Notes under the pieces: generated by a model
What the model was told of the DNA's origin: nothing
Databases searched by the model: none
Seen by the model: the letters and a program-made list of their open reading frames with translations, nothing else
Position numbers and translations under genes: made by a program
NCBI GenBank assembly: GCA_964397015.1
Contig: CAYNHL010000074.1
Coordinates: 1 to 18,830, forward strand
Direction of reading: 5' to 3'
DNA: 18,830 nt
Source: MADRE2 sp964397015
Lineage (GTDB): Bacteria > Desulfobacterota > Desulfobacteria > Desulfobacterales > Desulfobacteraceae
Part shown: piece after piece, positions 1 to 6,981 of the stretch
Position numbering within the stretch: the first letter of the stretch is position 1
Layout of the letters: each line of letters starts with the position of its first letter

Positions 1-262
1 GCAGCCTTCACAATGCCCCCTTTTTTTCTGGTATCGGCACAGGATGCCACCGGAATACGGCCGCGGCGGCTTTATTTAGGCAGAAGCAACAAAACCCCAC
101 CTGCAAAATTCTTACTTGCGATTGCCTTGGGCACGGGACAAATAAATATTGAAATTTTGAGCGGATCAGGGTAAGCTGAAGGCAAAATTTTTAATCGTTT
201 ATCCAGGTTATACAGGCTGACAAGGTCAAGATAATTTTAATTAACATATTTAGGGAATTTTT
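1..262. other. Leader region upstream of hflK, no supported gene
   Basis: No gene can be supported here. Plus frame 1 stays open from the window edge to a TAA at 172-174, but another frame is also open over most of the stretch and the translation resembles nothing I recognise, so it may be chance or the tail of an upstream gene. A weak candidate promoter for hflK lies at the right: GATAAT at 230-235 matches the -10 consensus in five of six positions, but no good -35 box sits 16-18 bases upstream. The hflK ribosome binding site is the modest AGGGA at 252-256. Confidence 0.4.
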
Positions 263-1351
263 ATGAATTGGGATTGGGATAAGCTAAGAGAAAACCAGAA
301 CAAGTACCAGCAGAAAAAAGAAGGGGGAGGGCCCGGCAACATTCCGAGGCCGCCCCAGATGGACGATCTGATGGAAAAATTCAAAAATTTCAAACTGCCC
401 GGGATACTGGCGGTTATCGTGCTTGTGCTGGTTATCTTCTTTGGAAGCTCGGTTGTCTACACGGTGGACCGAAGCGAAGTGGGCGTTGTCCAGCGGTTTG
501 GAAAATATGTCCGAACCGTGAATCCGGGGCTTAATTTCAAGATGCCCCGGGGTATTGAAAAAGTGACAAAGGTGAACATCAAAACGGTTGACACAGAGGA
601 GTTCGGGTTTGAAATTGATTCCGACCAGAAGTTCAGGGCGACATCTGATATGATTCGGCAGGAAACCGCACTGATGCTTACCGGAGACCTGAACGTGGCC
701 GTGGTGCCCTGGATCGTGCAGTACCGGCGTACCGAACCCCGGGATTACCTGTTCAACGTAAAGGATGTCAAGTCGCTTCTGCGCAACATGTCAGAAGCTA
801 CCATGCGGACAGTGGTGGGAGACCGGAGTATAAACGAGGTGATCTCCAAGCGGGAGGAAATAGCCATTGCCGCCAGGGAGAAGCTTCAGGAGGAATTGAA
901 CGAAGCTAAAGCCGGTATCACCATCCAGACCATCGAGATGAAAAAAACCAATGTACCGGAACCGGTGCAGGAATCATTTAACGAAGTGAACCAGGCGGTC
1001 CAGGAAAAAGAGCAGACCATTTACCGGGCCAGGGAAGAATACAACAAGGCGGTCCCCCTTGCCAGGGGTGAAGCCCGCCGGATGATCAAGGATGCAGAAG
1101 GGTATGCAGTCGACCGTGTCAACCGTGCCCAGGGAGATGCAGCCAAGTTTAAGGCCATCTATGAAGAGTATGCCAAGGCTCCGGACGTGACACGCCAGAG
1201 GATGTATCTTGAAGCCATGAAAGAGATTCTTCCAAATCTCGGGCCCAAGTATTTTGTGGATTCTGAACAGAAAAACATGCTGCCTTTTTTGAACATGGGA
1301 CAAAACAGCATGCCCATGACGCAAACCCGTAATCATCAAGAGGTGAAATAA
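263..1351 (+). CDS. hflK: HflK, SPFH/prohibitin-family FtsH modulator subunit
   Basis: HflK is an inner-membrane protein that forms a large cage with HflC around the AAA protease FtsH and modulates degradation of membrane proteins. This 362-residue product has a glycine/proline-rich cytoplasmic N-terminus (GGGPGNIPRPP near residue 21), one transmembrane segment at about 46-66, and then a periplasmic SPFH (Band 7) domain opening with VDRSEVGVVQRFGKYVRTV. A charged, alanine-rich helical region follows from about 190 to 300. The length is somewhat under that of the Escherichia coli protein (about 420) but normal for the family. hflC follows after a single base, which fixes the identity of the pair. 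Start at ATG 263, with AGGGA six bases upstream. Confidence 0.95.
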   Translation: MNWDWDKLRENQNKYQQKKEGGGPGNIPRPPQMDDLMEKFKNFKLPGILAVIVLVLVIFFGSSVVYTVDRSEVGVVQRFGKYVRTVNPGLNFKMPRGIEKVTKVNIKTVDTEEFGFEIDSDQKFRATSDMIRQETALMLTGDLNVAVVPWIVQYRRTEPRDYLFNVKDVKSLLRNMSEATMRTVVGDRSINEVISKREEIAIAAREKLQEELNEAKAGITIQTIEMKKTNVPEPVQESFNEVNQAVQEKEQTIYRAREEYNKAVPLARGEARRMIKDAEGYAVDRVNRAQGDAAKFKAIYEEYAKAPDVTRQRMYLEAMKEILPNLGPKYFVDSEQKNMLPFLNMGQNSMPMTQTRNHQEVK

Positions 1352-1352
1352 A

Positions 1353-2306
1353 ATGAACAGTCCTGTCAAAGTTGTAATAACCTTTTTAGTGATTGTCGGG
1401 GTGTTTTTGCTGTACAACGCTGCCTACACCGTGGATGAAACCGAGCAGGTGGTCGTAACCCAGTTCGGCCGGATTGTCGGTGAAGCTGTTAAAGAACCTG
1501 GTTTGAAATTCAAGATTCCATTTATTCAAAAAGCCAACAAGTTTGCCAAAAATCTTCTGGAATGGGATGCAAACCAGGGCCAGGTGCCGACCAGGGACAA
1601 AACCTATATATGGGTGGATACCTTTGCCCGGTGGAAAATCGTCGACCCCATCTTGTATTTTCAGACCGTCAGGGATGAACTTGCGGCTTTCAAGCGGCTG
1701 GATGACATTATCGATCCTGCAATGCGAAACATGATCACGTCGGTTTCCCTGGTGGAAACAGTGCGCAATACCGACCGTCCCATGGATACTTTCGAGTATC
1801 TGGCAGAAGAGGACGACGAGACCCAGAGGCGGGTAAAATATGTGGTCAATCTTGGACGTGACGAGATTACCCACAGGATACTCAAGCAGGCCCAGCCCAA
1901 GTTGAGTGAATTCGGGATAGAGCTGGTGGATGTAAAGATCAAGCGGATCAATTACATTGACAGTGTCCGCCAGTCTGTGTACGGAAGGATGATAGCGGAA
2001 CGAAACCAGATCGCGGAAAAATTCCGTGCAGAGGGCCGGGGTGAGGCAAGCAATATCCGGGGTGAAAAGGAGAGGGATCTCCAGGTAATCAAATCGGAAG
2101 CCTACAAGACCGTTCAGACCATCAAGGGTGACGCAGATGCAGAAGCCACAGCGATCTATGCACAGGCATACGGAGCCGCGCCCGAGTTTTATTCGTTTCG
2201 AAAGACCATGGAAGTGTACCGTGAATCTTTGAACAAGGACAGCATGCTGGTTCTTTCAACCGATTCTGATCTTATGAAATATTTCAAGGGCATGATCGAT
2301 AAATAA
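1353..2306 (+). CDS. hflC: HflC, SPFH/prohibitin-family FtsH modulator subunit
   Basis: HflC is the partner of HflK in the membrane cage that controls FtsH. The 317-residue protein has an N-terminal transmembrane segment at about 6-24 (VITFLVIVGVFLLYNAAY) followed directly by the SPFH start ETEQVVVTQFGRIVGE. The sequence RMIAERNQIAEKFRAEGRGE near residues 210-229, the boundary between SPFH domain and helical region, is highly typical of HflC. The helical region then carries the alanine-rich segment GDADAEATAIYAQAYG. The start ATG at 1353 lies one base after the hflK stop, with AGAGGTGA within the end of hflK as ribosome binding site, so the two are translationally coupled. The stop codon abuts the T-tract of the convergent terminator that belongs to the minus-strand bS22-like gene. 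Confidence 0.95.
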   Translation: MNSPVKVVITFLVIVGVFLLYNAAYTVDETEQVVVTQFGRIVGEAVKEPGLKFKIPFIQKANKFAKNLLEWDANQGQVPTRDKTYIWVDTFARWKIVDPILYFQTVRDELAAFKRLDDIIDPAMRNMITSVSLVETVRNTDRPMDTFEYLAEEDDETQRRVKYVVNLGRDEITHRILKQAQPKLSEFGIELVDVKIKRINYIDSVRQSVYGRMIAERNQIAEKFRAEGRGEASNIRGEKERDLQVIKSEAYKTVQTIKGDADAEATAIYAQAYGAAPEFYSFRKTMEVYRESLNKDSMLVLSTDSDLMKYFKGMIDK

Positions 2307-2355
2307 AAAAAAGGTATTGCGTGGAGGCCGTCATGACGGTCACTACGCAATACCT
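2303..2355 (-). terminator. Intrinsic terminator of the minus-strand bS22-like gene
   Basis: A perfect 11-bp inverted repeat (AGGTATTGCGT at 2312-2322, ACGCAATACCT at 2345-2355) encloses a second, 12-base palindrome, CCGTCATGACGG, at 2328-2339. Read on the minus strand, the hairpin is followed by a run of eight T, then ATTT, through 2302, the classic intrinsic terminator form. On the plus strand the downstream flank is A-rich with no T-run, so the element should stop the leftward transcript well and hflC transcripts poorly. Confidence 0.8.
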
Positions 2356-2396
2356 AAAAGACAAAATAAAAATTTATAAGTCAAATTTTTACGTGA

Positions 2397-2492
2397 TTAT
2401 TTTTTCTTTCTCTGATGACGGGTTTTTGCAAGGAGCTTTCTATGTTTATGCTTTCTCATTTTTTTCCGTCTTTTTTTCATTACACTGCTCAA
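2397..2492 (-). CDS. bS22-like small ribosomal protein (AURKAIP1/COX24 domain)
   Basis: A 31-codon gene starting with TTG, read from 2492 down to TAA at 2399-2397. The peptide begins MSSVMKKRRKKMRKHKHRKL and ends LAKTRHQRKKK: 19 of 31 residues are Lys, Arg or His, with no acidic residue. The pattern SV-x-KKRRK-x-M-x-K-x-KHRKLL-x-x-TR-x-QR-x-K is that of the tiny ribosomal protein bS22 known in mycobacterial small subunits and of the COX24/AURKAIP1 C-terminal domain of mitochondrial ribosomes; I recall the match rather than having searched. The ribosome binding site GGGAGGTGA (2506-2498) ends five bases before the TTG. A promoter at 2549-2578 and a T-tract hairpin at 2303-2355 make it a complete transcription unit, convergent with hflC. 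The high Lys/Arg content gives T-rich plus-strand sequence that looks non-coding at first sight. The family assignment is strong; ribosome binding in this organism is inference. Confidence 0.85.
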   Translation of the reverse strand: MSSVMKKRRKKMRKHKHRKLLAKTRHQRKKK

Positions 2493-2548
2493 AAGTCTCA
2501 CCTCCCTTTTTAGATTGACTGTATTTCGTATTTTAAAAATAAAACAGA

Positions 2549-2578
2549 ATTATAGCATATCAAGCTTTAGGATGTCCA
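2549..2578 (-). promoter_or_regulatory. Extended -10 promoter of the bS22-like gene
   Basis: On the minus strand a perfect TATAAT (2554-2549) is preceded by TGC, an extended -10 motif, and by TGGACA (2578-2573) 18 bases upstream, one mismatch from TTGACA. The predicted transcript would start near 2542, leaving a leader of about 50 bases before the TTG start. Confidence 0.75.
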
Positions 2579-2630
2579 TTGATTTCTTTGATGCCGGTAC
2601 AACGGTTTTTAAAACATTCAAGGAGTGCAG

Positions 2631-3158
2631 ATGACAGCCCTGCGCTTCAATGAGGACGAGCGGCTGACCGTCAGCAGGGCGGCCAGGTTTTCAGAAGAGC
2701 TTGTCAGCAATTATTTCAAGATGTCCTCCATACAGTGGCGCAGGAATCGGTATGATATCAAGACCGCTGCCGACCTTTTTCCCCATGAAGTGGTCGATGG
2801 CCCATATGCCCAGGTGATAAAGTATGAGGCCCGCCTTAAAACCAGGAGCCTTAACTCCTCCTTTTATAATTATTACGCCATCTGTCTCCAGGACCCGGCA
2901 ATTCTTTCAAAGGTAAATGCCAACGAGGACCTTCACCTGTATCCGTTTTTGCTTTATGTCATTACCCATGAACTTGTCCATGTGGTCCGGTTCGGCAAAT
3001 TTTTTCAGATCTATGAAGCATCCGACCAGAGGAAGGATGCAATGGAAGACGAAGAAAAGGTAGTTCATTCAACAACTTATGATATTCTTTCCCAAGTGAG
3101 GGTCAATGGACTCGATACAGTGCTCCAGTATTACAGCCAGTGGAGAATGCCGGAGTAA
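2631..3158 (+). CDS. Conserved-type hypothetical protein with HExxH motif
   Basis: A 175-residue protein of no family that I can name. It lacks a signal peptide or membrane segment and so is probably cytoplasmic. The notable feature is THELVHVVRF, an HExxH zinc-metallopeptidase motif at residues 113-117, within a hydrophobic helix (YPFLLYVITHELVHVV). About 24 residues on, the acidic cluster MEDEEKVVH (138-146) could supply a third ligand (Glu141/142 or His146), as in gluzincin-like proteins. Tyr/Phe-rich stretches (SSFYNYYAICL) precede the motif. A longer reading from GTG 2625 exists, but that codon overlaps the ribosome binding site AGGAG (2621-2625), so ATG 2631 is preferred. It lies 110 bases upstream of fmdB-groESL, behind its own intergenic gap. 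A protease role is inference from the motif alone. Confidence 0.8.
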   Translation: MTALRFNEDERLTVSRAARFSEELVSNYFKMSSIQWRRNRYDIKTAADLFPHEVVDGPYAQVIKYEARLKTRSLNSSFYNYYAICLQDPAILSKVNANEDLHLYPFLLYVITHELVHVVRFGKFFQIYEASDQRKDAMEDEEKVVHSTTYDILSQVRVNGLDTVLQYYSQWRMPE

Positions 3159-3189
3159 AATCTGCCTGAAAAATTCAAAATTAGCTGCC

Positions 3190-3217
3190 TTGACAAGGAT
3201 AAAAGACTGACTATTTT
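3190..3217 (+). promoter_or_regulatory. Sigma70-type promoter of fmdB-groES-groEL
   Basis: TTGACA at 3190-3195 is a perfect -35 box, followed after 16 bases by TATTTT at 3212-3217. Transcription would begin around 3224, some 45 bases before fmdB. No CIRCE inverted repeat (the HrcA operator) is visible between here and groES. Confidence 0.6.
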
Positions 3218-3268
3218 ATTCTTGGTTTGAAAACAGTATTAACCCGATAATAATGGAGAACATGTAAA

Positions 3269-3556
3269 ATGCCGGTTTATGAGTATGAATGTGGTCAATG
3301 CGGAAGGATCCAGGAAGCATTCCAGAAAATTTCCGATGCCCCGCTTGAAACCTGTGACCATTGCAGCGGCAGGCTGCGCAAACTTATTTCCCAGAGTTCA
3401 TTTCATTTAAAAGGTTCCGGGTGGTATGTGACCGATTACAAGGGCAATGCCTCAAACCAGTCCACCAGCCCTGCTGATGCAGCGAACAAAGATTCAAAAC
3501 CAGCTTCCCCCGCACCGAAAGAATCCAAAACAGCAGATGCGAAACCGGGAAGTTAA
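3269..3556 (+). CDS. FmdB-family zinc ribbon protein
   Basis: A 95-residue small protein of the FmdB/CxxC-CxxC zinc ribbon family, named after a putative regulator of formamidase genes but of generally unknown function. MPVYEYECGQCG opens the protein as in nearly all members; the ligands are Cys8/Cys11 and Cys29/Cys32, followed by the family's LRKLIS and GSGWYVTDYKG segments. From residue 60 the sequence becomes a low-complexity Ser/Ala/Pro/Lys tail, likely disordered. The gap to groES is 56 bases with no terminator, so it is probably the first gene of the groESL transcript and may be heat-inducible. The start ATG 3269 is preceded by TGGAGA at 3253-3258. Confidence 0.9.
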   Translation: MPVYEYECGQCGRIQEAFQKISDAPLETCDHCSGRLRKLISQSSFHLKGSGWYVTDYKGNASNQSTSPADAANKDSKPASPAPKESKTADAKPGS

Positions 3557-3612
3557 ATACACAAAAAAAACAAGAACAAGCAACAATACCATGTTAAAAG
3601 GAGAATGGAATC

Positions 3613-3900
3613 ATGAGTTTAAGACCATTGCAGGACCGTATCTTGGTTGAACGTGTTGGTGAAGATGAAAAGACCAAAGGCGGCATTATCATTCCGGATA
3701 CTGCCAAGGAAAAACCGGCACAGGGAAAAGTCGTTGCCACCGGCAACGGCCGTATGGCCGATGACGGCAAGTTGATGCCCATGGATGTCAAGGTTGGGGA
3801 TACAATTCTTTTCAGCAAGTATGGCGGAACCGACGTTAAAATTGACGGCGCGGAATATCTTATTCTGCGGCAGGATGATGTGCTCGGGGTGATTGAATAG
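3613..3900 (+). CDS. groES: GroES co-chaperonin (Hsp10)
   Basis: GroES forms the heptameric lid of the GroEL folding chamber. The 95-residue length is exactly typical. Recognisable parts are the N-terminal RPLQDRILVERV strand, the mobile loop KTKGGIIIPDTAKEKP that docks onto GroEL, the roof segment, and the C-terminal YLILRQDDVLGVIE. The ribosome binding site AAAAGGAGA ends about nine bases before ATG 3613. groEL follows after 58 bases. Confidence 0.98.
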   Translation: MSLRPLQDRILVERVGEDEKTKGGIIIPDTAKEKPAQGKVVATGNGRMADDGKLMPMDVKVGDTILFSKYGGTDVKIDGAEYLILRQDDVLGVIE

Positions 3901-3958
3901 CGAATCGTGTTGATACAACATAAATAATAATTTTAAGACATAATGGAGAGTGTTAAAC

Positions 3959-5614
3959 ATGGCAAAAGAAATCAAATATGATGCCAAGGCGCGCGAGGCA
4001 ATGTTAAAAGGTGTCAGGGCACTGGCCGATGCAGTGGTCGTTACCCTGGGACCAAAGGGCAGAAACGTGGTAATCGAAAAATCCTGGGGATCTCCCAATG
4101 TAACCAAAGACGGTGTAACCGTTGCCAAGGAAATCGATCTTGAGGATAAATTCGAAAACATGGGCGCCCAGATGGTAAAAGAAGTGGCCAGCAAAACCAG
4201 CGACATGGCCGGTGACGGTACGACCACCGCAACTGTTCTTGCAAGGTCTATCTACGAGGAAGGCCAGAAACTGGTTGTAGCGGGCAACAACCCCATGGGG
4301 ATCAAAAGAGGAATCGATGCCGCAGTGGCCAGAGTCGTCGAAAACCTTACCGCCATGGCCAAGCCGACCAAGGACCAGAATGAAATCGCCCAGGTAGGCA
4401 CCATTTCGGCCAACAGTGATGAAACCATAGGTAACATCATTGCCGAAGCCATGAACAAGGTCGGCAAGGAAGGCGTCATTACGGTCGAAGAGGCAAAGTC
4501 CATGGAAACCACCCTTGACGTTGTTGAAGGTATGCAGTTTGACCGCGGATACCTGTCCCCCTATTTTGTTACCGACAGCGAGAAAATGGTGGCATCCCTT
4601 GAAAATCCCTACATCCTTATTTGTGACAAGAAGATTTCTTCAATGAAAGATCTTCTGCCGGTACTCGAGGAAATTGCCAAGACAGGCAAACCGCTGCTGA
4701 TCATTGCAGAAGACATTGAAGGTGAAGCCCTTGCAACCCTGGTTGTCAACAAGCTGCGCGGAACCTTGAATGTCGCTGCGGTCAAAGCTCCCGGCTTTGG
4801 TGACAGAAGAAAAGCCATGCTCGAGGACATTGCCGTTCTGACCGGCGGACAGGTGGTATCCGAAGATATCGGCCTGAAGCTTGAAAATGTAGGCCTGAAT
4901 GATCTTGGCCAGGCCAAGTCCGTCACCATTGACAAGGACAACACCACTATCGTGGACGGTGCCGGATCCAAAGAAGCCCTCGAGGGGCGCGTCAAGATGA
5001 TCCGCGCCCAGTCTGAGGAAACCTCTTCCGACTACGACCGTGAAAAACTCCAGGAAAGACTGGCCAAGCTGGTCGGCGGAGTTGCAGTCATCAATGTCGG
5101 GGCTGCCACGGAAACCGAGATGAAAGAAAAGAAAGCCCGCGTGGAAGATGCTTTGAACGCTACCCGTGCTGCTGTTGAAGAAGGTATTGTTCCCGGCGGC
5201 GGCGTGGCCCTGGTCCGCAGCATCGCCTGCCTGAAAGAACTCAATCTCGAGGGCGAGGAAAAACTCGGAGTCAACGTGGTTGCACGGGCCATCGAAGAGC
5301 CGCTGCGCAAGATTGCTGACAATGCAGGTGTTGAAGGTTCTGTCGTCATCAACAAGGTCAAGGAAAGCGAAGGATCTTTTGGTTATAACGCAAGGACCGA
5401 TACCTATGAAGACCTGATCAAGGCCGGCGTAATAGATCCTAAAAAAGTTGTCCGGTTTGCACTGCAGAATGCGGCAAGCGTTGCATCTGTCATGCTGACC
5501 ACCGAAGCCATGATAGCCGAAAAGCCTGAAGAAAATGCAGGCGGTGGCGGAATGGGCGGCGGAATGCCGGGCGGCGGAATGGGCGGAATGGGCGGCATGG
5601 GCGGAATGATGTAA
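3959..5614 (+). CDS. groEL: GroEL chaperonin (Hsp60)
   Basis: GroEL assembles as a double heptamer in the cytoplasm and folds substrate proteins with ATP and GroES. The 551-residue product has the canonical opening AKEIKYDAKAREAMLKGV, the nucleotide-binding TLGPKGRNV (29-37) and GDGTTTATVL (85-94), the hinge/equatorial EEGIVPGGGVAL near residue 405, and a C-terminal Gly-Met tail with several GGM repeats that lines the cavity floor. ATG 3959 is the right start: a GTG nine bases upstream would add only three residues and overlaps the ribosome binding site GGAGAG (3945-3950). A single groESL copy is visible; some Desulfobacterota carry more than one, which cannot be judged here. Confidence 0.99.
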   Translation: MAKEIKYDAKAREAMLKGVRALADAVVVTLGPKGRNVVIEKSWGSPNVTKDGVTVAKEIDLEDKFENMGAQMVKEVASKTSDMAGDGTTTATVLARSIYEEGQKLVVAGNNPMGIKRGIDAAVARVVENLTAMAKPTKDQNEIAQVGTISANSDETIGNIIAEAMNKVGKEGVITVEEAKSMETTLDVVEGMQFDRGYLSPYFVTDSEKMVASLENPYILICDKKISSMKDLLPVLEEIAKTGKPLLIIAEDIEGEALATLVVNKLRGTLNVAAVKAPGFGDRRKAMLEDIAVLTGGQVVSEDIGLKLENVGLNDLGQAKSVTIDKDNTTIVDGAGSKEALEGRVKMIRAQSEETSSDYDREKLQERLAKLVGGVAVINVGAATETEMKEKKARVEDALNATRAAVEEGIVPGGGVALVRSIACLKELNLEGEEKLGVNVVARAIEEPLRKIADNAGVEGSVVINKVKESEGSFGYNARTDTYEDLIKAGVIDPKKVVRFALQNAASVASVMLTTEAMIAEKPEENAGGGGMGGGMPGGGMGGMGGMGGMM

Positions 5615-5656
5615 CTGCCTGTGTCTATCCCCACAGAACTTTAGCCGTTAGATGAG

Positions 5657-5698
5657 ATAAAGCCCCTGCACAAATTATGTGCAGGGGCTTTATTCTTT
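5657..5698 (+). terminator. Intrinsic terminator after groEL
   Basis: A perfect 15-bp stem (5657-5671 pairing with 5679-5693, core GCCCCTGCAC/GTGCAGGGGC) with a 7-base loop, flanked by A residues on the left and a T-rich run TTTATTCTTT on the right. It closes the groESL unit, about 45 bases after the stop, and separates it from the tol genes. Confidence 0.93.
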
Positions 5699-5728
5699 CA
5701 ACTTCGAAAGCTGAGTTTCAATAAGAAC

Positions 5729-5755
5729 TTGACATGATACCGCGCCTCATATAGT
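5729..5755 (+). promoter_or_regulatory. Probable promoter of the tol-pal genes
   Basis: A perfect TTGACA at 5729-5734 is followed by TATAGT at 5750-5755. The 15-base spacer is shorter than ideal. It is the best promoter-like pair between the groEL terminator and tolQ and would start transcription around 5762, leaving a leader of about 70 bases. Confidence 0.5.
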
Positions 5756-5831
5756 TATTTTGAGTAAAATTTGAGAGAAATTCCATGCTAAACCATGGTA
5801 AAAACATGAACAAGAATGGAGACAGTGTTAT

Positions 5832-6542
5832 ATGATCACGGAAACGGTCGGCATATTTTACATGTTGAGCGGAGCCGGCCCGGTGGTAAAATCGGTCCTG
5901 CTGCTGCTGCTGTTTTTTTCAATTACATCCTGGGCTATTATTTTCATCAAATACCAGTATGTCAGGAAAGCCCAAAAAGAGTCAGCGGATTTCACCGATC
6001 TTTTCTGGCAGTGCCGAAACCTGGCCGATGCATTCACCAAGGCCAAGGCCCTAAAATCCAGCCCGGTTTCCCGTGTTTTCATGACAACCTACATGGAAGT
6101 GGCCCGGGCGGATGGAAAAGAGACTGACAAACAGGCCATGTCCAGAAAAAAGCCCTCCTACCTGCAGATCATGGGAAGTGTGCAGCGCACGATCAACCGG
6201 GCCATCAGTGTAGAGGTCCGCAGGTTGAGCCAGCTTGTTCCATTTCTGGCAACGGTTGGAAATACCGCTCCCTTTATCGGGCTGTTCGGTACGGTATGGG
6301 GCATCATGGGCACCTTTCAGAGTATAGGGCTGTCCGGGTCTGCCAGCCTGGAGGCCGTTGCGCCCGGTATTTCAGAGGCGCTGGTGGCCACAGCCGCAGG
6401 ACTCGCCGTGGCAATCCCTGCTGTTATCTTCTATAATTATTTTGTAGCCCGCATCAAGGTTATGGATTCAGAGCTCCAGAGTTTTGCCGCCGATCTTCTC
6501 AATATCATCGAGCGGGACAGCTACCAGTCAAAGGAGGGCTGA
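5832..6542 (+). CDS. tolQ: TolQ, proton-channel subunit of the Tol-Pal system
   Basis: TolQ is an inner-membrane protein of the ExbB/MotA family; with TolR it turns proton flow into motion of TolA during outer-membrane constriction at division. The 236 residues hold a first transmembrane helix at about 18-39, a long cytoplasmic loop, and two further helices around the signature VPFLATVGNTAPFIGLFGTVWGIMGTF and ISEALVATAAGLAVAIPAVIFYNYF, both diagnostic of ExbB/TolQ. Neighbouring tolR, tolA, tolB and pal separate it from ExbB. ATG 5832 is preceded by GGAGA nine bases upstream. ybgC, often just before tolQ in Proteobacteria, is absent. Confidence 0.96.
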   Translation: MITETVGIFYMLSGAGPVVKSVLLLLLFFSITSWAIIFIKYQYVRKAQKESADFTDLFWQCRNLADAFTKAKALKSSPVSRVFMTTYMEVARADGKETDKQAMSRKKPSYLQIMGSVQRTINRAISVEVRRLSQLVPFLATVGNTAPFIGLFGTVWGIMGTFQSIGLSGSASLEAVAPGISEALVATAAGLAVAIPAVIFYNYFVARIKVMDSELQSFAADLLNIIERDSYQSKEG

Positions 6543-6545
6543 TCG

Positions 6546-6971
6546 ATGCAGCTGGGTTCCGATAATGATTTCATGTCCGATATCAATGTGACCCCTTTTG
6601 TGGACGTAATGCTGGTGCTTCTCATTATTTTCATGGTGACGGCTCCCATGATGATTCAGGGTGTCAATGTCGATCTGCCAAAAGCCACTGCCAAACCATT
6701 GAAGACAAATGAAGAGCAGTTGATTATTTCCGTGGACCTGGACGGCAGCGTTTATATCAATGAACAGCAGGTCAAGGTGGCCGGCCTGACGACACAGCTC
6801 AGGGCGATCCTGGAACATTTTGAAAACAAGAATGTATATCTGCGTGCAGACAAGCAGGTTCCCTACGGCATTGTGGTCAATGTCATGTCAAAAATCAAGC
6901 AGGCCGGCGTGGACAACCTGGGCATGATAACGCTGCCGGATGATGAAGAAGACAATACAATACTCAATTGA
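6546..6971 (+). CDS. tolR: TolR, proton-channel partner of TolQ
   Basis: TolR is the ExbD-family partner of TolQ: one inner-membrane helix plus a periplasmic peptidoglycan-binding domain. The 141-residue protein carries the hallmark DINVTPFVDVMLVLLIIFMV, in which the Asp of PFVDVML (residue 20) is the expected proton-carrying residue. It is followed by VNVDLPKA and the periplasmic domain with LRADKQVPYG. It begins three bases after the tolQ stop with AAAGGAGGG as ribosome binding site. Confidence 0.96.
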   Translation: MQLGSDNDFMSDINVTPFVDVMLVLLIIFMVTAPMMIQGVNVDLPKATAKPLKTNEEQLIISVDLDGSVYINEQQVKVAGLTTQLRAILEHFENKNVYLRADKQVPYGIVVNVMSKIKQAGVDNLGMITLPDDEEDNTILN

Positions 6972-6981
6972 CGGGATATAC

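Noticed and set aside
1..25. Possible minus-strand gene starting at GTG 11-9 behind a GGGGG stretch
   Set aside because: Only three codons are inside the window, and the G-run could be chance.
1..174. Frame 1 open from the window edge to TAA at 172-174, possibly the end of an upstream gene
   Set aside because: Another plus frame is also open over most of the same stretch, the translation has no recognisable pattern, and 57 codons is too little to decide.
2321..2518. 65-residue plus-strand open frame with Phe/Ser-rich translation
   Set aside because: It begins within the terminator hairpin, lacks a ribosome binding site and is the antisense shadow of the minus-strand bS22-like gene.
3227..3250. 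Sigma32-like heat-shock promoter (TTGAAA then CCCGATAA) upstream of fmdB
   Set aside because: The spacer is only ten bases against about 13-15 expected, and the -10 element is imperfect.
3940..3958. GAGTGTTAA before groEL as the right half of a CIRCE operator
   Set aside because: No matching left half TTAGCACTC lies nine bases upstream; the bases are explained by the ribosome binding site.
5540..5614. Gly-Met repeats at the end of groEL as a repeat element
   Set aside because: This is the normal GGM tail of GroEL.
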